NCBI GenBank assembly: GCA_905182745.1
Contig: CAJJCR010000008.1
Coordinates: 1-64,000, forward strand
From: Bacteroidetes bacterium MED-G20
GTDB lineage: Bacteria > Bacteroidota > Bacteroidia > Flavobacteriales_D > Parvicellaceae
Length of the DNA: 64,000 nucleotides
Direction: 5' to 3'
The position numbers and the translations under genes are program-made. The notes beneath the pieces were generated by a model, which worked only from the letters and a program-made list of their open reading frames with translations, ran no database searches and had not been told where the DNA came from. How positions within the stretch are numbered: the first letter of the stretch is position 1; the number at the start of each line of letters is the position of its first letter. Of the stretch, positions 48,367 to 58,556 are shown one piece after another.

Positions 48367-51300
48367 TTATTGAACGATAACAGATTCTGTTAAAGTTCCT
48401 TTTTTAGTTTCAATATTGATCATGTACATTCCTTTTTCAAGGTCTGTTAAATCAACATCTACTTTATTTAGGTTGATTTCACTAATAGACTGAACTATTT
48501 TACCATGAACATCTGTAATAGTTAACTTAACTATATCCACACTGTTTTCTACAGTGAATGATCCATTATTAGGATTTGGATATACATCTAAGTTACCTTT
48601 TGCAAATTCAAGTATGTTAGAACAATCTTCTACAGTAACTACTGCTTCAGTTCTAGTTGCAGAAACACAAGCATCATCTTTCAATGCGCCCCACTCTACA
48701 TCATCAATATAATATTCATTTCCTGTATTTGCGTAAAGATTAACAGATGCTACAGGATCTATCATTATAAATATCCCTTGTGAAGTTCCATTAGTAAATA
48801 ATTCCCAAGTTCCAGTATTTAAATCTGCTTCAAACTCGACATTGAACCACACTGGTGAACCAGTTGGATTAGTACCTGTGTAAGCTCCCGTAAGAACAGA
48901 TGTTCCACCAACTTGCACGTCAATACTTCCACCTGTTAGGTATATATCAAATGCCCATGCTGCACCAATATTTACGTCAGCTTGAAAATTGAAATATGCA
49001 TCAGAAACAATATACATGTCCATTGAATAGTAAAATTTACCAGAGCTAAATGCCTCACCAAAAGGAAGAACAATGTCATCTCCATCAGCATTGTTTAAGT
49101 AGAGTGAATTACTTCCACTTGAAGCCTGTGCATTGGATACAGATGCATCATCAGCACCTCCACCACTAGGACCACTCCAAGCTTCCCAAACATTAGATGA
49201 TTGAGCGATTAAATCACCAGCAGTATAAGATTCAAAGTCATCGTCAAATCCTTCAGAAGCAACAGCTTCAGCATAGTAAGATGTTGTAGCTGTAGGATTA
49301 ACATCAATCTCATCGCCCTCTCCAACTAAGTTACCACCTGTTGCAGCATCGTACCAGTAAGAATATTCATCTGCGCTAACCATAGCTGTATCACCATTAC
49401 AAATAGTATCTCCCATTGTTATTGGAGCCATAGGTGTATAATAGTTTTCAGCCATCATACTTAACACATTATCAGCTAGATCGTTATCTGTTGAAAGAAC
49501 ACAAGCAAAATCCAAGTTATATACACCATCTGCAGTCATATCTGCAGTAGCAGTAAATACATATTTAAGTGTATCTCCTGGATTTACAGTTGAAGTAATA
49601 CTTTCAACAACTGGTGTTCCACCGTTTACAGCATAAGAAAGATCGAACGCTGACTCAGCAACTAATCCTTGGTTAACTACCCAAAGTTCAATTGGCTCAG
49701 TAGCTGTTAAATCACAACCAGATGCTACAGCAGCAGCAACTAGTGCTAAATCGTTAGCAGCAGCTTCTCTTACACCAAACTCATCGATTGCCATATCTCC
49801 AGTCCATGCTTGACCAGTAGCATTAGTATCTACAGTTGCAGTAATAGAGAACTGAACTAAAGTAGCTGTAGTAGATAGCATAATTAATTCTTCGTTCCAC
49901 TGATTTCCTCTGTCTCCAGAATGTGTAAAGACATTCCCAATCACAGTTCCAGTACTCGCATCCCATAAGTCTACATCCATTGTTCCCATTGCAGAACCAT
50001 ACATGTGGTTTAAGAATCTTAATTCTGGATTGGTTAATCCACTGATGTCGATTACTTCAGAGTAAATAGTAGCAACATCTCCGTAAGCAACTGGTACAGA
50101 AGTTTCAATATACATATAGTTACCACCAACAGAAAAGTCATCAGAAGGACCAGTTCCACCAGATGGAGTACCACCAGAGCCAACTAACCAATCCAATGAA
50201 TCTGTAGTTTCTTGTGACCAGCAGTTAGAGAATCCTGCATCAAATGTCTCGTTGGTTGGAGCTAAAGCAGCATTACATAAAGTATTGAATGTAATTGCAG
50301 GTGAAGCAGCTGATGTATCACCAGGTGCACAAACTGCATGTACTTGAGCAGTATAAGCTGTGTTAGACATTAATCCAGTTAATGAAGCAGTTGTACTTGT
50401 TTGGGTTGTACCAGCGCCATTAACTATTAAGAACCATTCTGTTTCAGTTCCACCAGCTGTCCAAGAAACATCAGCAGATGATCCGGTAACATTACTAGCA
50501 GTTAATCCAGAAGGAGCTAAACAGTTGAAACATGCATTAACTTCTACTAAATCAATAGCTAAATCACCTTGATAAGAAGTAGCACCAGTAGTATCTCTAG
50601 CATATGTAAACCCAACATAAATTTGCTGACCTACATAAGACGCTATATTGATACCAATTTGAGCCCAAGGGTCAGATGGTGTTTGAACTGCACCAGTTGA
50701 ATTAAATACACTAGTAAATGGACCAGTAGCAATTGTAGAAACACCTACATCTAAAGTTCCAATAGCAGCGCCATAAGCGTGCATCCAGAAAGTTAATTCT
50801 GCATCTGCAGTTGCAGCTGTTAAATCTATCATTGGCGTTACAGCCGTAGCAGTATCTAAACCACCAGTACTAGACTCAAAGAATAAATAATCAGGACCAC
50901 TATGTGCACCTGTTGGACCTGTAGATCCAGATGGTGTACCACCTGATCCAACATTCCAATATCCACTTCCACCTATATCACCGCTCCAACCATTAGCAGG
51001 AACAATGTCATCAGAGAATCCTAATCCAGCATTACCAGCAGTACAAGTTAAACCTGCAGGTGGTTGAGGAGAATAGAAACATGGTATACAACTTCCCCAA
51101 CATACATTAGGAATTGTCATGTCCATAGTTCCAACAGCTATTACTCTGTTAGTATAAATAGGATCACCATTTGTACAAGAAGCAGTAGGATCATTCATTT
51201 CTTGAATCGTCCATCCATCGGCAGCAAACTTGTATTCGTAATTTCCAGAAAGTAATGCAATAGTTGCATCCCATACACCATCGCCATCAGCATCGGTCAT

Positions 51301-52407
51301 TGCAGTACCAGCAGACCAGTTATTCCAATTTCCATTTACTTCAGGAGTTGTAAAAGCAGCTGAAACTTGGCCCATATCTACTTGAAAAGTAACATTAACC
51401 GTAGCTGGCTGGCAAGGAGCAATAGAAGTATCAGTTAAAAATAATCCTACAGTAGGTGAAGGACCATATGATCCAACAACAGCACCAGCAGGATCAGTAA
51501 TTTGGAATGTAATTTCACCATCCCAAGCTCCTGAATTGAATGTAAAGTCTAAAATATCACCACTAATAGTAGCTATAGAATCAGTACCAGCAGAACCACC
51601 GATAAACCAGTTAGCAACTGTTGCACCATTAACAGCAACATCAATAGATGCGCCATTCCAACCATCTCCAAAACTATCTTGCATGTCTATTGTGTAATTA
51701 CATGAAGTAGCAACAACTGCACCACAAGTACCATCAGAAACACAATTCCCAAAACATGTTTGTAACATCTGGTTTCCAGTAAATGGGGCCATTATTCTAT
51801 CATTATAATTATTAGGATCTGCACAAGCTTGTCCAGTTAAATCTTCCTTAGCTCCCCAATCTCCACCATTTGCTGGGCTATTTAAGAAAATATAGTTACC
51901 ACCACTTATAGGAGCATTAGCAAAACCTTCCCAAGTACCGTCACCATCTTCATCGCTTAAAGGAACAGCTAATGCATCTCCTAATACACCACCACCAGCA
52001 TACATGCCATTAGCTCCAACAGTAATTAGTTGTGTGTTAACTGCAAAATGAGTATTACATATAGAATTAGATGTATGGGTTAGGAACGATCCAGTAGCAG
52101 GACTAGGTCCATAAGAACCTAATATACCTCCGGTTGGATCTGTAATTTGGAAAGTAATTTCACCATCATACGACCCAGAATTAAAACTAAAATCAACCGC
52201 ATCGCCACTAAGAACATCTACAGTAACAGTATCTCCAGTTCCAGCAGCTGTAACATTAGCACTAATTGATCCATTGACAGAAACGTCTATAGATGCACCA
52301 TTCCATCCATCCCCATAACTATCTTGCATTTCAATAACATAACCACACTGCGCAGAGGCAAAAGTATATGTTAGAAACAGAGTAAAAAGTGTAAAAATTT
52401 TTTTCAT
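48367..52407 (-). CDS. Giant T9SS-secreted multidomain protein D with duplicated GDGWNG domain
   Basis: 1,346 residues, paralogue of C. Signal peptide (KKIFTLFTLFLTYTFASAQ). Two copies of the same roughly 95-residue domain, at about 20-115 (EMQDSYGDGWNGASIDVSVN) and about 236-332 (DMQDSFGDGWNGASIDVAVN), flank a calcium-loop-like segment (SDEDGDGTWEGF). A CBM-like E-set domain follows (TFQVDMGQVSAAFTTPEVNG), then MAM-like, fn3, choice-of-anchor-J, CARDB-like and Ig-like parts and a type A sorting domain (LDVYPNPNNGSFTVENSVD). Codon choice is visibly more uniform (many GCA, ACA, CCA) than in A and B, suggesting higher expression. Own terminator downstream. Confidence 0.82.
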   Translation of the reverse strand: MKKIFTLFTLFLTYTFASAQCGYVIEMQDSYGDGWNGASIDVSVNGSISANVTAAGTGDTVTVDVLSGDAVDFSFNSGSYDGEITFQITDPTGGILGSYGPSPATGSFLTHTSNSICNTHFAVNTQLITVGANGMYAGGGVLGDALAVPLSDEDGDGTWEGFANAPISGGNYIFLNSPANGGDWGAKEDLTGQACADPNNYNDRIMAPFTGNQMLQTCFGNCVSDGTCGAVVATSCNYTIDMQDSFGDGWNGASIDVAVNGATVANWFIGGSAGTDSIATISGDILDFTFNSGAWDGEITFQITDPAGAVVGSYGPSPTVGLFLTDTSIAPCQPATVNVTFQVDMGQVSAAFTTPEVNGNWNNWSAGTAMTDADGDGVWDATIALLSGNYEYKFAADGWTIQEMNDPTASCTNGDPIYTNRVIAVGTMDMTIPNVCWGSCIPCFYSPQPPAGLTCTAGNAGLGFSDDIVPANGWSGDIGGSGYWNVGSGGTPSGSTGPTGAHSGPDYLFFESSTGGLDTATAVTPMIDLTAATADAELTFWMHAYGAAIGTLDVGVSTIATGPFTSVFNSTGAVQTPSDPWAQIGINIASYVGQQIYVGFTYARDTTGATSYQGDLAIDLVEVNACFNCLAPSGLTASNVTGSSADVSWTAGGTETEWFLIVNGAGTTQTSTTASLTGLMSNTAYTAQVHAVCAPGDTSAASPAITFNTLCNAALAPTNETFDAGFSNCWSQETTDSLDWLVGSGGTPSGGTGPSDDFSVGGNYMYIETSVPVAYGDVATIYSEVIDISGLTNPELRFLNHMYGSAMGTMDVDLWDASTGTVIGNVFTHSGDRGNQWNEELIMLSTTATLVQFSITATVDTNATGQAWTGDMAIDEFGVREAAANDLALVAAAVASGCDLTATEPIELWVVNQGLVAESAFDLSYAVNGGTPVVESITSTVNPGDTLKYVFTATADMTADGVYNLDFACVLSTDNDLADNVLSMMAENYYTPMAPITMGDTICNGDTAMVSADEYSYWYDAATGGNLVGEGDEIDVNPTATTSYYAEAVASEGFDDDFESYTAGDLIAQSSNVWEAWSGPSGGGADDASVSNAQASSGSNSLYLNNADGDDIVLPFGEAFSSGKFYYSMDMYIVSDAYFNFQADVNIGAAWAFDIYLTGGSIDVQVGGTSVLTGAYTGTNPTGSPVWFNVEFEADLNTGTWELFTNGTSQGIFIMIDPVASVNLYANTGNEYYIDDVEWGALKDDACVSATRTEAVVTVEDCSNILEFAKGNLDVYPNPNNGSFTVENSVDIVKLTITDVHGKIVQSISEINLNKVDVDLTDLEKGMYMINIETKKGTLTESVIVQ

Positions 52408-52555
52408 ATTTGTTTGTTTAGTTAATAAAAACTCATTGCGTTATTAACAATGAAGTGTTAAACATAGGAAATTCTTCCGAAAAGAAAAAATTAAATAACC
52501 TAATTTTTAACTTTAATTTAACAATTTGTCAAGGATTAATTTTGTCAAATTAACA

Positions 52556-52586
52556 TTTGATGAGTAGCTATTGATAAGTATATTTT
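52556..52586 (+). promoter_or_regulatory. Possible promoter of the SDR gene
   Basis: TTTG (52556-52559), 19 bases, TATATTTT (52579-52586), one mismatch from TAnnTTTG, 34 bp before the TTG start. The 213-bp divergent spacer shared with gene D otherwise shows only AT-rich sequence. Confidence 0.3.
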
Positions 52587-52620
52587 CCATAGTTTTACAA
52601 AACAAAACAATTGTGTCATT

Positions 52621-53421
52621 TTGATAGAAAATAATTTAGTATTTAATAATAAGAATATATTTGTCGGAGGTTCTACCAATGGGATTGGATGGGAATCGGC
52701 TAAGCTTTTTGCAAAATACGGGGGTAATTTAACCATAGTAGCAAGAAATGAAAACTTGCTCTTGCAAAGACTCCAAGAATTGCCCAAAAATGCAGATCAA
52801 CAACACACTTATATTGTTGCGGACTTTAGTAATCCAGAAAATTTAGAAAAAACCATTAAAGAATTACACCTAGATAAATCTATAAATTACGATATTATAA
52901 TCAACAATACTGGAGGTCCGCCAAGCGGGCAATTAGAAGAAGCGAGCACTGAAGAATTGTTAAGTGCTTTTAATCTACATCTTATATCTTTTCACAAAAT
53001 ACTTGGCTGTTTACTTCAAGGAATGAAAAGTAGAGAGGCTGGAAGTATAATAAATATTATTTCTACATCTGTAAAACAACCATTGAATGGGTTAGGAGTT
53101 TCCAACACAATAAGAGGCGCAGTAGCTAATTGGGCTAAAACCCTTGCCAATGAATTGGGAGCCTATAACATAACGGTTAATAATATTCTCCCTGGGGCAA
53201 CCAATACAGGAAGACTAAAAGAAATAATAAAAAACAAAGCCCAAAAACTTAATCTTCAAGAAAGTGAAATAGAAAAACAAATGGCAGATCAAGTACCTCT
53301 TATGAGAATCGCTGAGCCAATTGAAGTTGCCAATGCTGTCGTATTTTTGGCTTCTGATAAGGCAAGATATATAAGTGGAGTAAACCTTCCTGTAGACGGA
53401 GGAAGAACCAAAAGCCTGTAG
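52621..53421 (+). CDS. Short-chain dehydrogenase/reductase family protein with atypical active site
   Basis: 266 residues, Rossmann fold. NIFVGGSTNGIGWESAKLFA is the nucleotide-binding TGxxxGIG motif, INNTGGPPSGQ the NNAG equivalent, and ITVNNILPGATNTGRL the PG motif. Ser149/150 lies in INIISTSVKQP, but thirteen residues later, where YxxxK belongs, the sequence reads VSNTIRGAVANWAKTL: no Tyr and no Lys at the catalytic spacing. This SN-x-x-R variant recurs in a branch of FabG-like SDRs whose chemistry is unclear. TTG start at 52621 gives the right N-terminus. Convergent with the response regulator. Confidence 0.8.
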   Translation: MIENNLVFNNKNIFVGGSTNGIGWESAKLFAKYGGNLTIVARNENLLLQRLQELPKNADQQHTYIVADFSNPENLEKTIKELHLDKSINYDIIINNTGGPPSGQLEEASTEELLSAFNLHLISFHKILGCLLQGMKSREAGSIINIISTSVKQPLNGLGVSNTIRGAVANWAKTLANELGAYNITVNNILPGATNTGRLKEIIKNKAQKLNLQESEIEKQMADQVPLMRIAEPIEVANAVVFLASDKARYISGVNLPVDGGRTKSL

Positions 53422-53424
53422 TTT

Positions 53425-54111
53425 TTAAGTTAATAATTTAAATCCCCGGCCATGAACATTGATAATTTGAATTTGTTCGTCGTGTTTTAAGTATTTTCTG
53501 AGTTTGGCAATGTACACATCCATACTTCTTCCATTGAAATAATTGTCATCTCCCCATATAGCTTTCAAGGCATGGTCTCTTTCTAGTATGTCATTTTTAT
53601 TTTTGTAAAGTAAAATTAGAAGATCGGATTCCTTAGTGGTTAAACTCACGCTGAAATCATCTTTTGATAGTATTTGCATTTTTGGATTGAAAGTAAGTTT
53701 GCCAATTTTTATATCGTCAAAATGAGATTCGGAATCTAAAGAAACTCTTTTTAAGATAGCATTTATCCGAGCTGTTAGTTCTTCCATATTGAACGGCTTT
53801 GTCATATAATCGTCCGCCCCAATTTCAAAACCCTTTAAAGTATCTTCTTTCATTGATTTTGCCGTAAGAAATATAATGGGAACCTTTTTATCAATTCCCC
53901 TTATATCTTTAGCAGTGCTAAATCCATCTTTAATAGGCATCATCACATCCAATATAACAATATCGTACTGGTTTTTGACAAACTCACGGTATCCTAGTTC
54001 CCCATTTATTTCCCAAGTACAATTGAATCCTTTTGCTTTTAAATAATCTGAAGTGATTGATCCTAAATTTGAATCATCCTCCACCAATAAAACCTTTATT
54101 TCTTTTTTCAT
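53425..54111 (-). CDS. OmpR/PhoB-family DNA-binding response regulator
   Basis: 228 residues. Receiver domain: acidic pair Glu11-Asp12-Asp13, phosphoacceptor Asp55 in YDIVILDVMMPIKDGFS, signalling Thr/Lys in IIFLTAKSMKEDTLKGF. C-terminal winged-helix domain: LTTKESDLLILLYKNKND, DYNxxxRSMDVYIAKLRKYL-like ending. It is the partner of the histidine kinase whose stop it overlaps by 4 bp. Targets unknown. Confidence 0.95.
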   Translation of the reverse strand: MKKEIKVLLVEDDSNLGSITSDYLKAKGFNCTWEINGELGYREFVKNQYDIVILDVMMPIKDGFSTAKDIRGIDKKVPIIFLTAKSMKEDTLKGFEIGADDYMTKPFNMEELTARINAILKRVSLDSESHFDDIKIGKLTFNPKMQILSKDDFSVSLTTKESDLLILLYKNKNDILERDHALKAIWGDDNYFNGRSMDVYIAKLRKYLKHDEQIQIINVHGRGFKLLT

Positions 54112-55539
54112 GACTCTAACATTTTAGAGGATTTTAAATTTATTGTAAAAGTACTGCCGTTATCTAGAGTACTTTCTACCATTATTTTCCCTTTATGTAA
54201 GTCAATAATTGATTTTACATAACTCAATCCCAAGCCGAAACCTTTTACATTATGTAAGTCTCCAGTTGGGACTCTAAATAACTTTTCAAAAATCCTTTTA
54301 TGATTATCCTTTGCAATTCCTATGCCATTATCCTTAATTCTGATAATTAGTCCACCAATTACATCTCTAGTAGAAATAGTAACTAATGGAGATTTAGAAG
54401 AATATTTTAATGAGTTATCCAATAAATTGTGAATCACATTGGTTATATGAAGTTTATCCGCCTCAATAATTTTATTTTGAGCCAAAAAGTCAGTCTTAAT
54501 TTTGCCATTTCTAGTATTATAAGAAAGTTGAATAGATTTAATTGCTTTTTTTATTACCTCTTCGATATTAAAAACTTCTAATTTAAGTTCTGGACTAGCT
54601 TTTACAGAAATAGAACTTTCTAAGACATTTTCAACAAGTTTCCCTAGTCTTTCATTTTCAGACTTAATGGTTTTAAGAAACCTATTTTGACTGGAATTAT
54701 CTAGCTTTATATTTTTATCTGTTAATGCTTCACATGCAAGACCAATTGTAGCAATTGGAGTCTTTAACTCATGTGTCATATTATTTATGAAATCTGTTTT
54801 AATCCGTGTGTTTTTCTTTTGATTTTGAATTACTCTAATACTATAAATAAATGTTCCTAGAATAATTAAAATTAAGACCATTGAAAAGACGAGAACTGGG
54901 GTAAAAGATTTTGCAATTGACCAACGAAGTTTAAGAATATACAAAGTAAAAACTCTCTTTTCAGTAAATAAATCGTCATTTAAAAACTCCACAGAATAGC
55001 TGGTAGACCTTTCTAAAATAGAATTGTCAATATTCTCAAAGTTTGAAAGAAACAAAAGACCATTTTCATCTGTGATACTGTAGTGAAAATCGTTTTTTAT
55101 TGCCGTGTTTCTCTAAAGATGCCTCTATTAATGAAATCACTTCCTTCTCATCTAACATCTTGTCCAGATTAATATTAATATTTAGTGCCAGTTTTTTGTT
55201 AATTATTCTAAATAAATCTTTTCTTTTTTCTGAAATTGACTTCTTAGAACTACTTATTTTTTTAAGAGTGTCTGAAAATTCAGATTTACTTCCAAATCTA
55301 TTTTGAATAGGTAAAATATTTCCTCCAATTTTAGGAACAGAATAATTGGATTCGTTTAGAATTTTTTCTCTGAGCTCATCCCCAATTTCTGTAACACAAA
55401 TCTCAAATAATATATGAAAATTATTTTTTTTCTCGTTAAAAGTATTTTTAGCCCAGTACAATTGAACTAGTAAAAAGCCCAGTAGAGCAAAACTGCTTAG
55501 AAAGATTATAACCTGAATGTATTTACTATTTTTTTTCAA
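54108..55539 (-). pseudogene. Sensor histidine kinase split by a frameshift at a T6/A6 run
   Basis: Two pieces (55066-55539 and 54108-55055) form one HisKA-HATPase kinase of about 475 residues. Two membrane helices (VIIFLSSFALLGFLLVQLYW near the start, FSMVLILIILGTFIYSIRV near residue 260) enclose a periplasmic sensor. The lesion is at 55093-55098: removing one base from the run of six turns NKKRFSLQYHR-stop into NKNDFHYSITDENGLLFLSN, which joins the second piece. Kinase motifs are intact: H-box FINNMTHELKTPIATIG, N-box NLLDNSLKYS, G1 IKDNGIGIAKD, G2 GFGLGLSYVKSI. A homopolymer indel is easily a sequencing error. Signal unknown. Confidence 0.8.
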
Positions 55540-55553
55540 ATTATTGAATTTCT

Positions 55554-57089
55554 CTATAATGGAATATTCCCATGTTTTTTCTTTGGAATAGTGGTCTTTT
55601 TATTTTCGGAAATTTTGAATGCTTTAATTAATTTTTCTCGTGTTTCCGAAGGTAAAATGACTTCATCTACATAGCCCCTGGAAGCTGCATTGTAAGGGTT
55701 GGCAAACATTGCTGCATATTCGTCTTGTTTTTCTTTGAGTTTATCTTCAGGATTTTTAGAATTAAGTATTTCTTTTTTGAAAATTATTTCAGCAGCTCCT
55801 TTAGCTCCCATAACTGCAATTTCTGCTGTTGGCCACGCAAAATTCATGTCTGCACCAATATGTTTGGAATTCATTACATCATAAGCTCCACCATATGCTT
55901 TACGAGTTATCACTGTAATACGAGGAACTGTTGCTTCACAAAAAGCGTACAATAGTTTTGCTCCATTTGTGATAATTCCATTCCATTCTTGGTCTGTTCC
56001 AGGAAGAAATCCAGGAACATCTTCTAAAACAAGAAGAGGAATGTTAAACGCATCACAAAACCTTACAAATCTTGCACCCTTTACAGAAGCATCCACATCC
56101 AATACTCCAGCAAGTACAGCTGGTTGATTTGCAATAATCCCAATGGATCTTCCTGCTAAACGAGAAAATCCAACCACTATATTTTCTGCAAATTCTTTGT
56201 GAACTTCAAAGAAACTATCAGCATCTGTAAGCTGATGAATAATTTCTCTTACATCGTAAGGTTGGTTAGGATTTTCAGGTATTGTAAGATCAAGCTGTGG
56301 TCTTTTTTCATCTTGAAATTCATAAGATAAATTTTTGGGAATTTCTTCACAGTTTTGAGGAATATAAGAAAGTAGAGTTTTTAAGTTCTCTATAGTATCT
56401 AATTCGTTTTCGCAAGCAAAATGTGTTACTCCAGATTTTACCATGTGGGTTTCGGCACCGCCAAGTTCTTCAGCAGTAACCTCTTCATTAGTAACCGTCT
56501 TTACAACATTTGGACCAGTGACAAACATATAAGATGTGTTTTTGGTCATGAATATGAAATCTGTTAAAGCCGGAGAATAAACAGCTCCACCAGCACAAGG
56601 GCCCATAATTGCTGATAATTGTGGAATAACTCCAGAAGCTTTTGTATTGTTGTAAAATATATCTGCATAGCCCCCAAGAGAAACCACTCCTTCTTGAATT
56701 CTTGCTCCACCAGAATCGTTTAGTCCAATAATAGGTACCCCGTTTTTCATAGCTAGCTCCATAATTTTACATATTTTTTCAGCATGAGCTTCGGCAAGAG
56801 AGCCACCTAAAACCGTAAAATCTTGTGAGTAAACATAAACCATTCGTCCATTCACTGTTCCGTAGCCAGTCACCACACCGTCTCCTAGAAATTTGGTTTT
56901 TTCTAATCCAAAATTTGTAGACCTATGGGTTACAAACCCCCCAATCTCCTCAAAACTATTACTGTCAAGCAATAATTCTAGCCTTTCCCTAGCGGTTAGT
57001 TTTCCTTTTTTGTGTTGGGCATCAATCCTATTTTGACCACCACCAAGTTTGGATTCTTTTAACTTTTCTTCTAATTTTTTGCTATTCAT
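55554..57089 (-). CDS. Acyl-CoA carboxylase beta (carboxyltransferase) subunit, propionyl-CoA carboxylase type
   Basis: 511 residues, normal length. Crotonase-fold carboxyltransferase: [40 protein letters not shown], oxyanion glycines in [20 protein letters not shown] and [17 protein letters not shown] in the N-half, then [40 protein letters not shown] and [15 protein letters not shown] in the C-half. It transfers carboxyl from biotin to propionyl-CoA or another acyl-CoA. The biotin carboxylase and biotin carrier are not in the window. One base after the Xaa-Pro aminopeptidase stop when that gene is read in its restored frame. Confidence 0.92.
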   Translation of the reverse strand: MNSKKLEEKLKESKLGGGQNRIDAQHKKGKLTARERLELLLDSNSFEEIGGFVTHRSTNFGLEKTKFLGDGVVTGYGTVNGRMVYVYSQDFTVLGGSLAEAHAEKICKIMELAMKNGVPIIGLNDSGGARIQEGVVSLGGYADIFYNNTKASGVIPQLSAIMGPCAGGAVYSPALTDFIFMTKNTSYMFVTGPNVVKTVTNEEVTAEELGGAETHMVKSGVTHFACENELDTIENLKTLLSYIPQNCEEIPKNLSYEFQDEKRPQLDLTIPENPNQPYDVREIIHQLTDADSFFEVHKEFAENIVVGFSRLAGRSIGIIANQPAVLAGVLDVDASVKGARFVRFCDAFNIPLLVLEDVPGFLPGTDQEWNGIITNGAKLLYAFCEATVPRITVITRKAYGGAYDVMNSKHIGADMNFAWPTAEIAVMGAKGAAEIIFKKEILNSKNPEDKLKEKQDEYAAMFANPYNAASRGYVDEVILPSETREKLIKAFKISENKKTTIPKKKHGNIPL

Positions 57090-57090
57090 A

Positions 57091-58381
57091 TTAGTTCATT
57101 AAATCCTCAATTTCTTCTGCTTCTATTGGAATATTTTCCATAAGATTTTTAGGTGCACTATTTTTTTGGACTACTACATCGTCCTCTAATCTTATTCCAA
57201 TGCCCCTCTTCAGGAATATATATTCCAGGCTCTACTGTGAATACCATATTTTCTTCAATGGGCTCTGTCCAAGAACCAACGTCATGAGTGTCCAAACCAA
57301 TATAATGAGATGTTCCGTGCATAAAGTACTTCTTGTAGGCAGGCCATTTAGAATCCTGATTTTGGATGTCTTTATTAGTAATTAAATTTAGCTTTAATAA
57401 TTCTTCCTCCATAAGCTTTCCAACTCCCTTATGATAATCATTGAGAAAAACACCGGGGATTAATAATTTTGTAGCTTCATTTTTAACATGCAAAACAGAA
57501 TTATATAACTCTTTTTGTCTTGTTGTAAATTTTCCATTTACAGGGACACATCTTGTTAAATCCGAAGCGTAATTTGCATACTCTGCCCCAAAATCCATTA
57601 AAATAATATCTCCGTCTTTACAGGTTTTATTATTTTCAATGTAATGTAAAACACAAGCTGATTTCCCAGATGCAATTATTGGAGTGTAAGCAAATCCCTT
57701 TGATCTGTTGGAAAGAAATTCATGCATTAACTCAGCTTCAATTTCGTACTCCATTACTCCCGGCTTAATAAAACTTAAAATCCTTCTAAAGCCTTTTTCA
57801 GTAATATCACATGCCTTTTTCATGACATCAATTTCAATGCTGTCTTTTACAGATCGGATTTGATGCATTATAGGGGCTACTCTAAGAGTTGGATGAATTG
57901 GAAAATCGGAAAGAAATTTTTTTACAAATCTATCTTCTCTTGTTTCCATAGAATTGGATGTTCTTAAATGCTCATTGCTATTTAAATAAACAGATTCACT
58001 TTCAATCACTAGTTGTCTAAATATAGTTTCGAACTGATCTAACCAGCATATTGTTTTAATTCCAGAAACTTCAGTCGCTCTTTTTTTAGTGAGCTTTTCA
58101 CCTTCCCAAACTGCAATATGCTCATTGGTTTCTTTTAGGAATAATATCTCTCTATGTAATTTGTTTTGACAATCTGGAAAAATCACCAAAATACTCTCCT
58201 CTTGATCTACACCCGAAAGATGAAAGATATCTCTATGCTGGGTGAAAGGAAGTGTACTATCTGCCCCAGTGTTGTAGATGTCATTAGAATTGAAAACAGC
58301 TAAACTATTTCTCTTTGTTTTACTTACAAACCTTTCTCTATTATTTATAAATAATTGGCTATTAATTGGAAGGTATTTCAT
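57091..58381 (-). pseudogene. pepP: Xaa-Pro aminopeptidase (M24B), frameshifted near its C-terminus
   Basis: The frame from 58381 runs 407 codons to a stop at 57158. Metal ligands are seen in ILMDFGAEYANYASDLTRCV (two Asp), MHGTSHYIGLDTHDVGSW (His) and FTVEPGIYIPEE (Glu). The last ligand lies in the next frame: at 57203-57212 a two-base (AG) loss changes the reading to GHWNKIRGRC-, whereas the other frame gives RGIGIRLEDDVVVQKNS and ends with [11 protein letters not shown] at 57091, one base before the carboxylase ATG. That neat junction supports the restored frame. The enzyme removes N-terminal residues before proline in the cytoplasm. As written it would lack the final Glu. Confidence 0.82.
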
Positions 58382-58556
58382 AGTTTATAATAAAAATTAA
58401 TTATCAGTAAAAATAACAATATTTAAAGGATTGTAGAATCTCAAAGTAATTTAGATCAAATGAAAAATAAAATTCGTTCAACTATTTAAAGCAATGACAA
58501 TATGATGACAAATAAATTACACATAATTATTGATTTTTGTAATTATATAAAAGTTA

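Noticed and set aside
33245-52407. CRISPR-like or satellite array in the giant genes
   Set aside because: The repetition is protein-domain repetition with diverged DNA; no short regular direct repeats with spacers.
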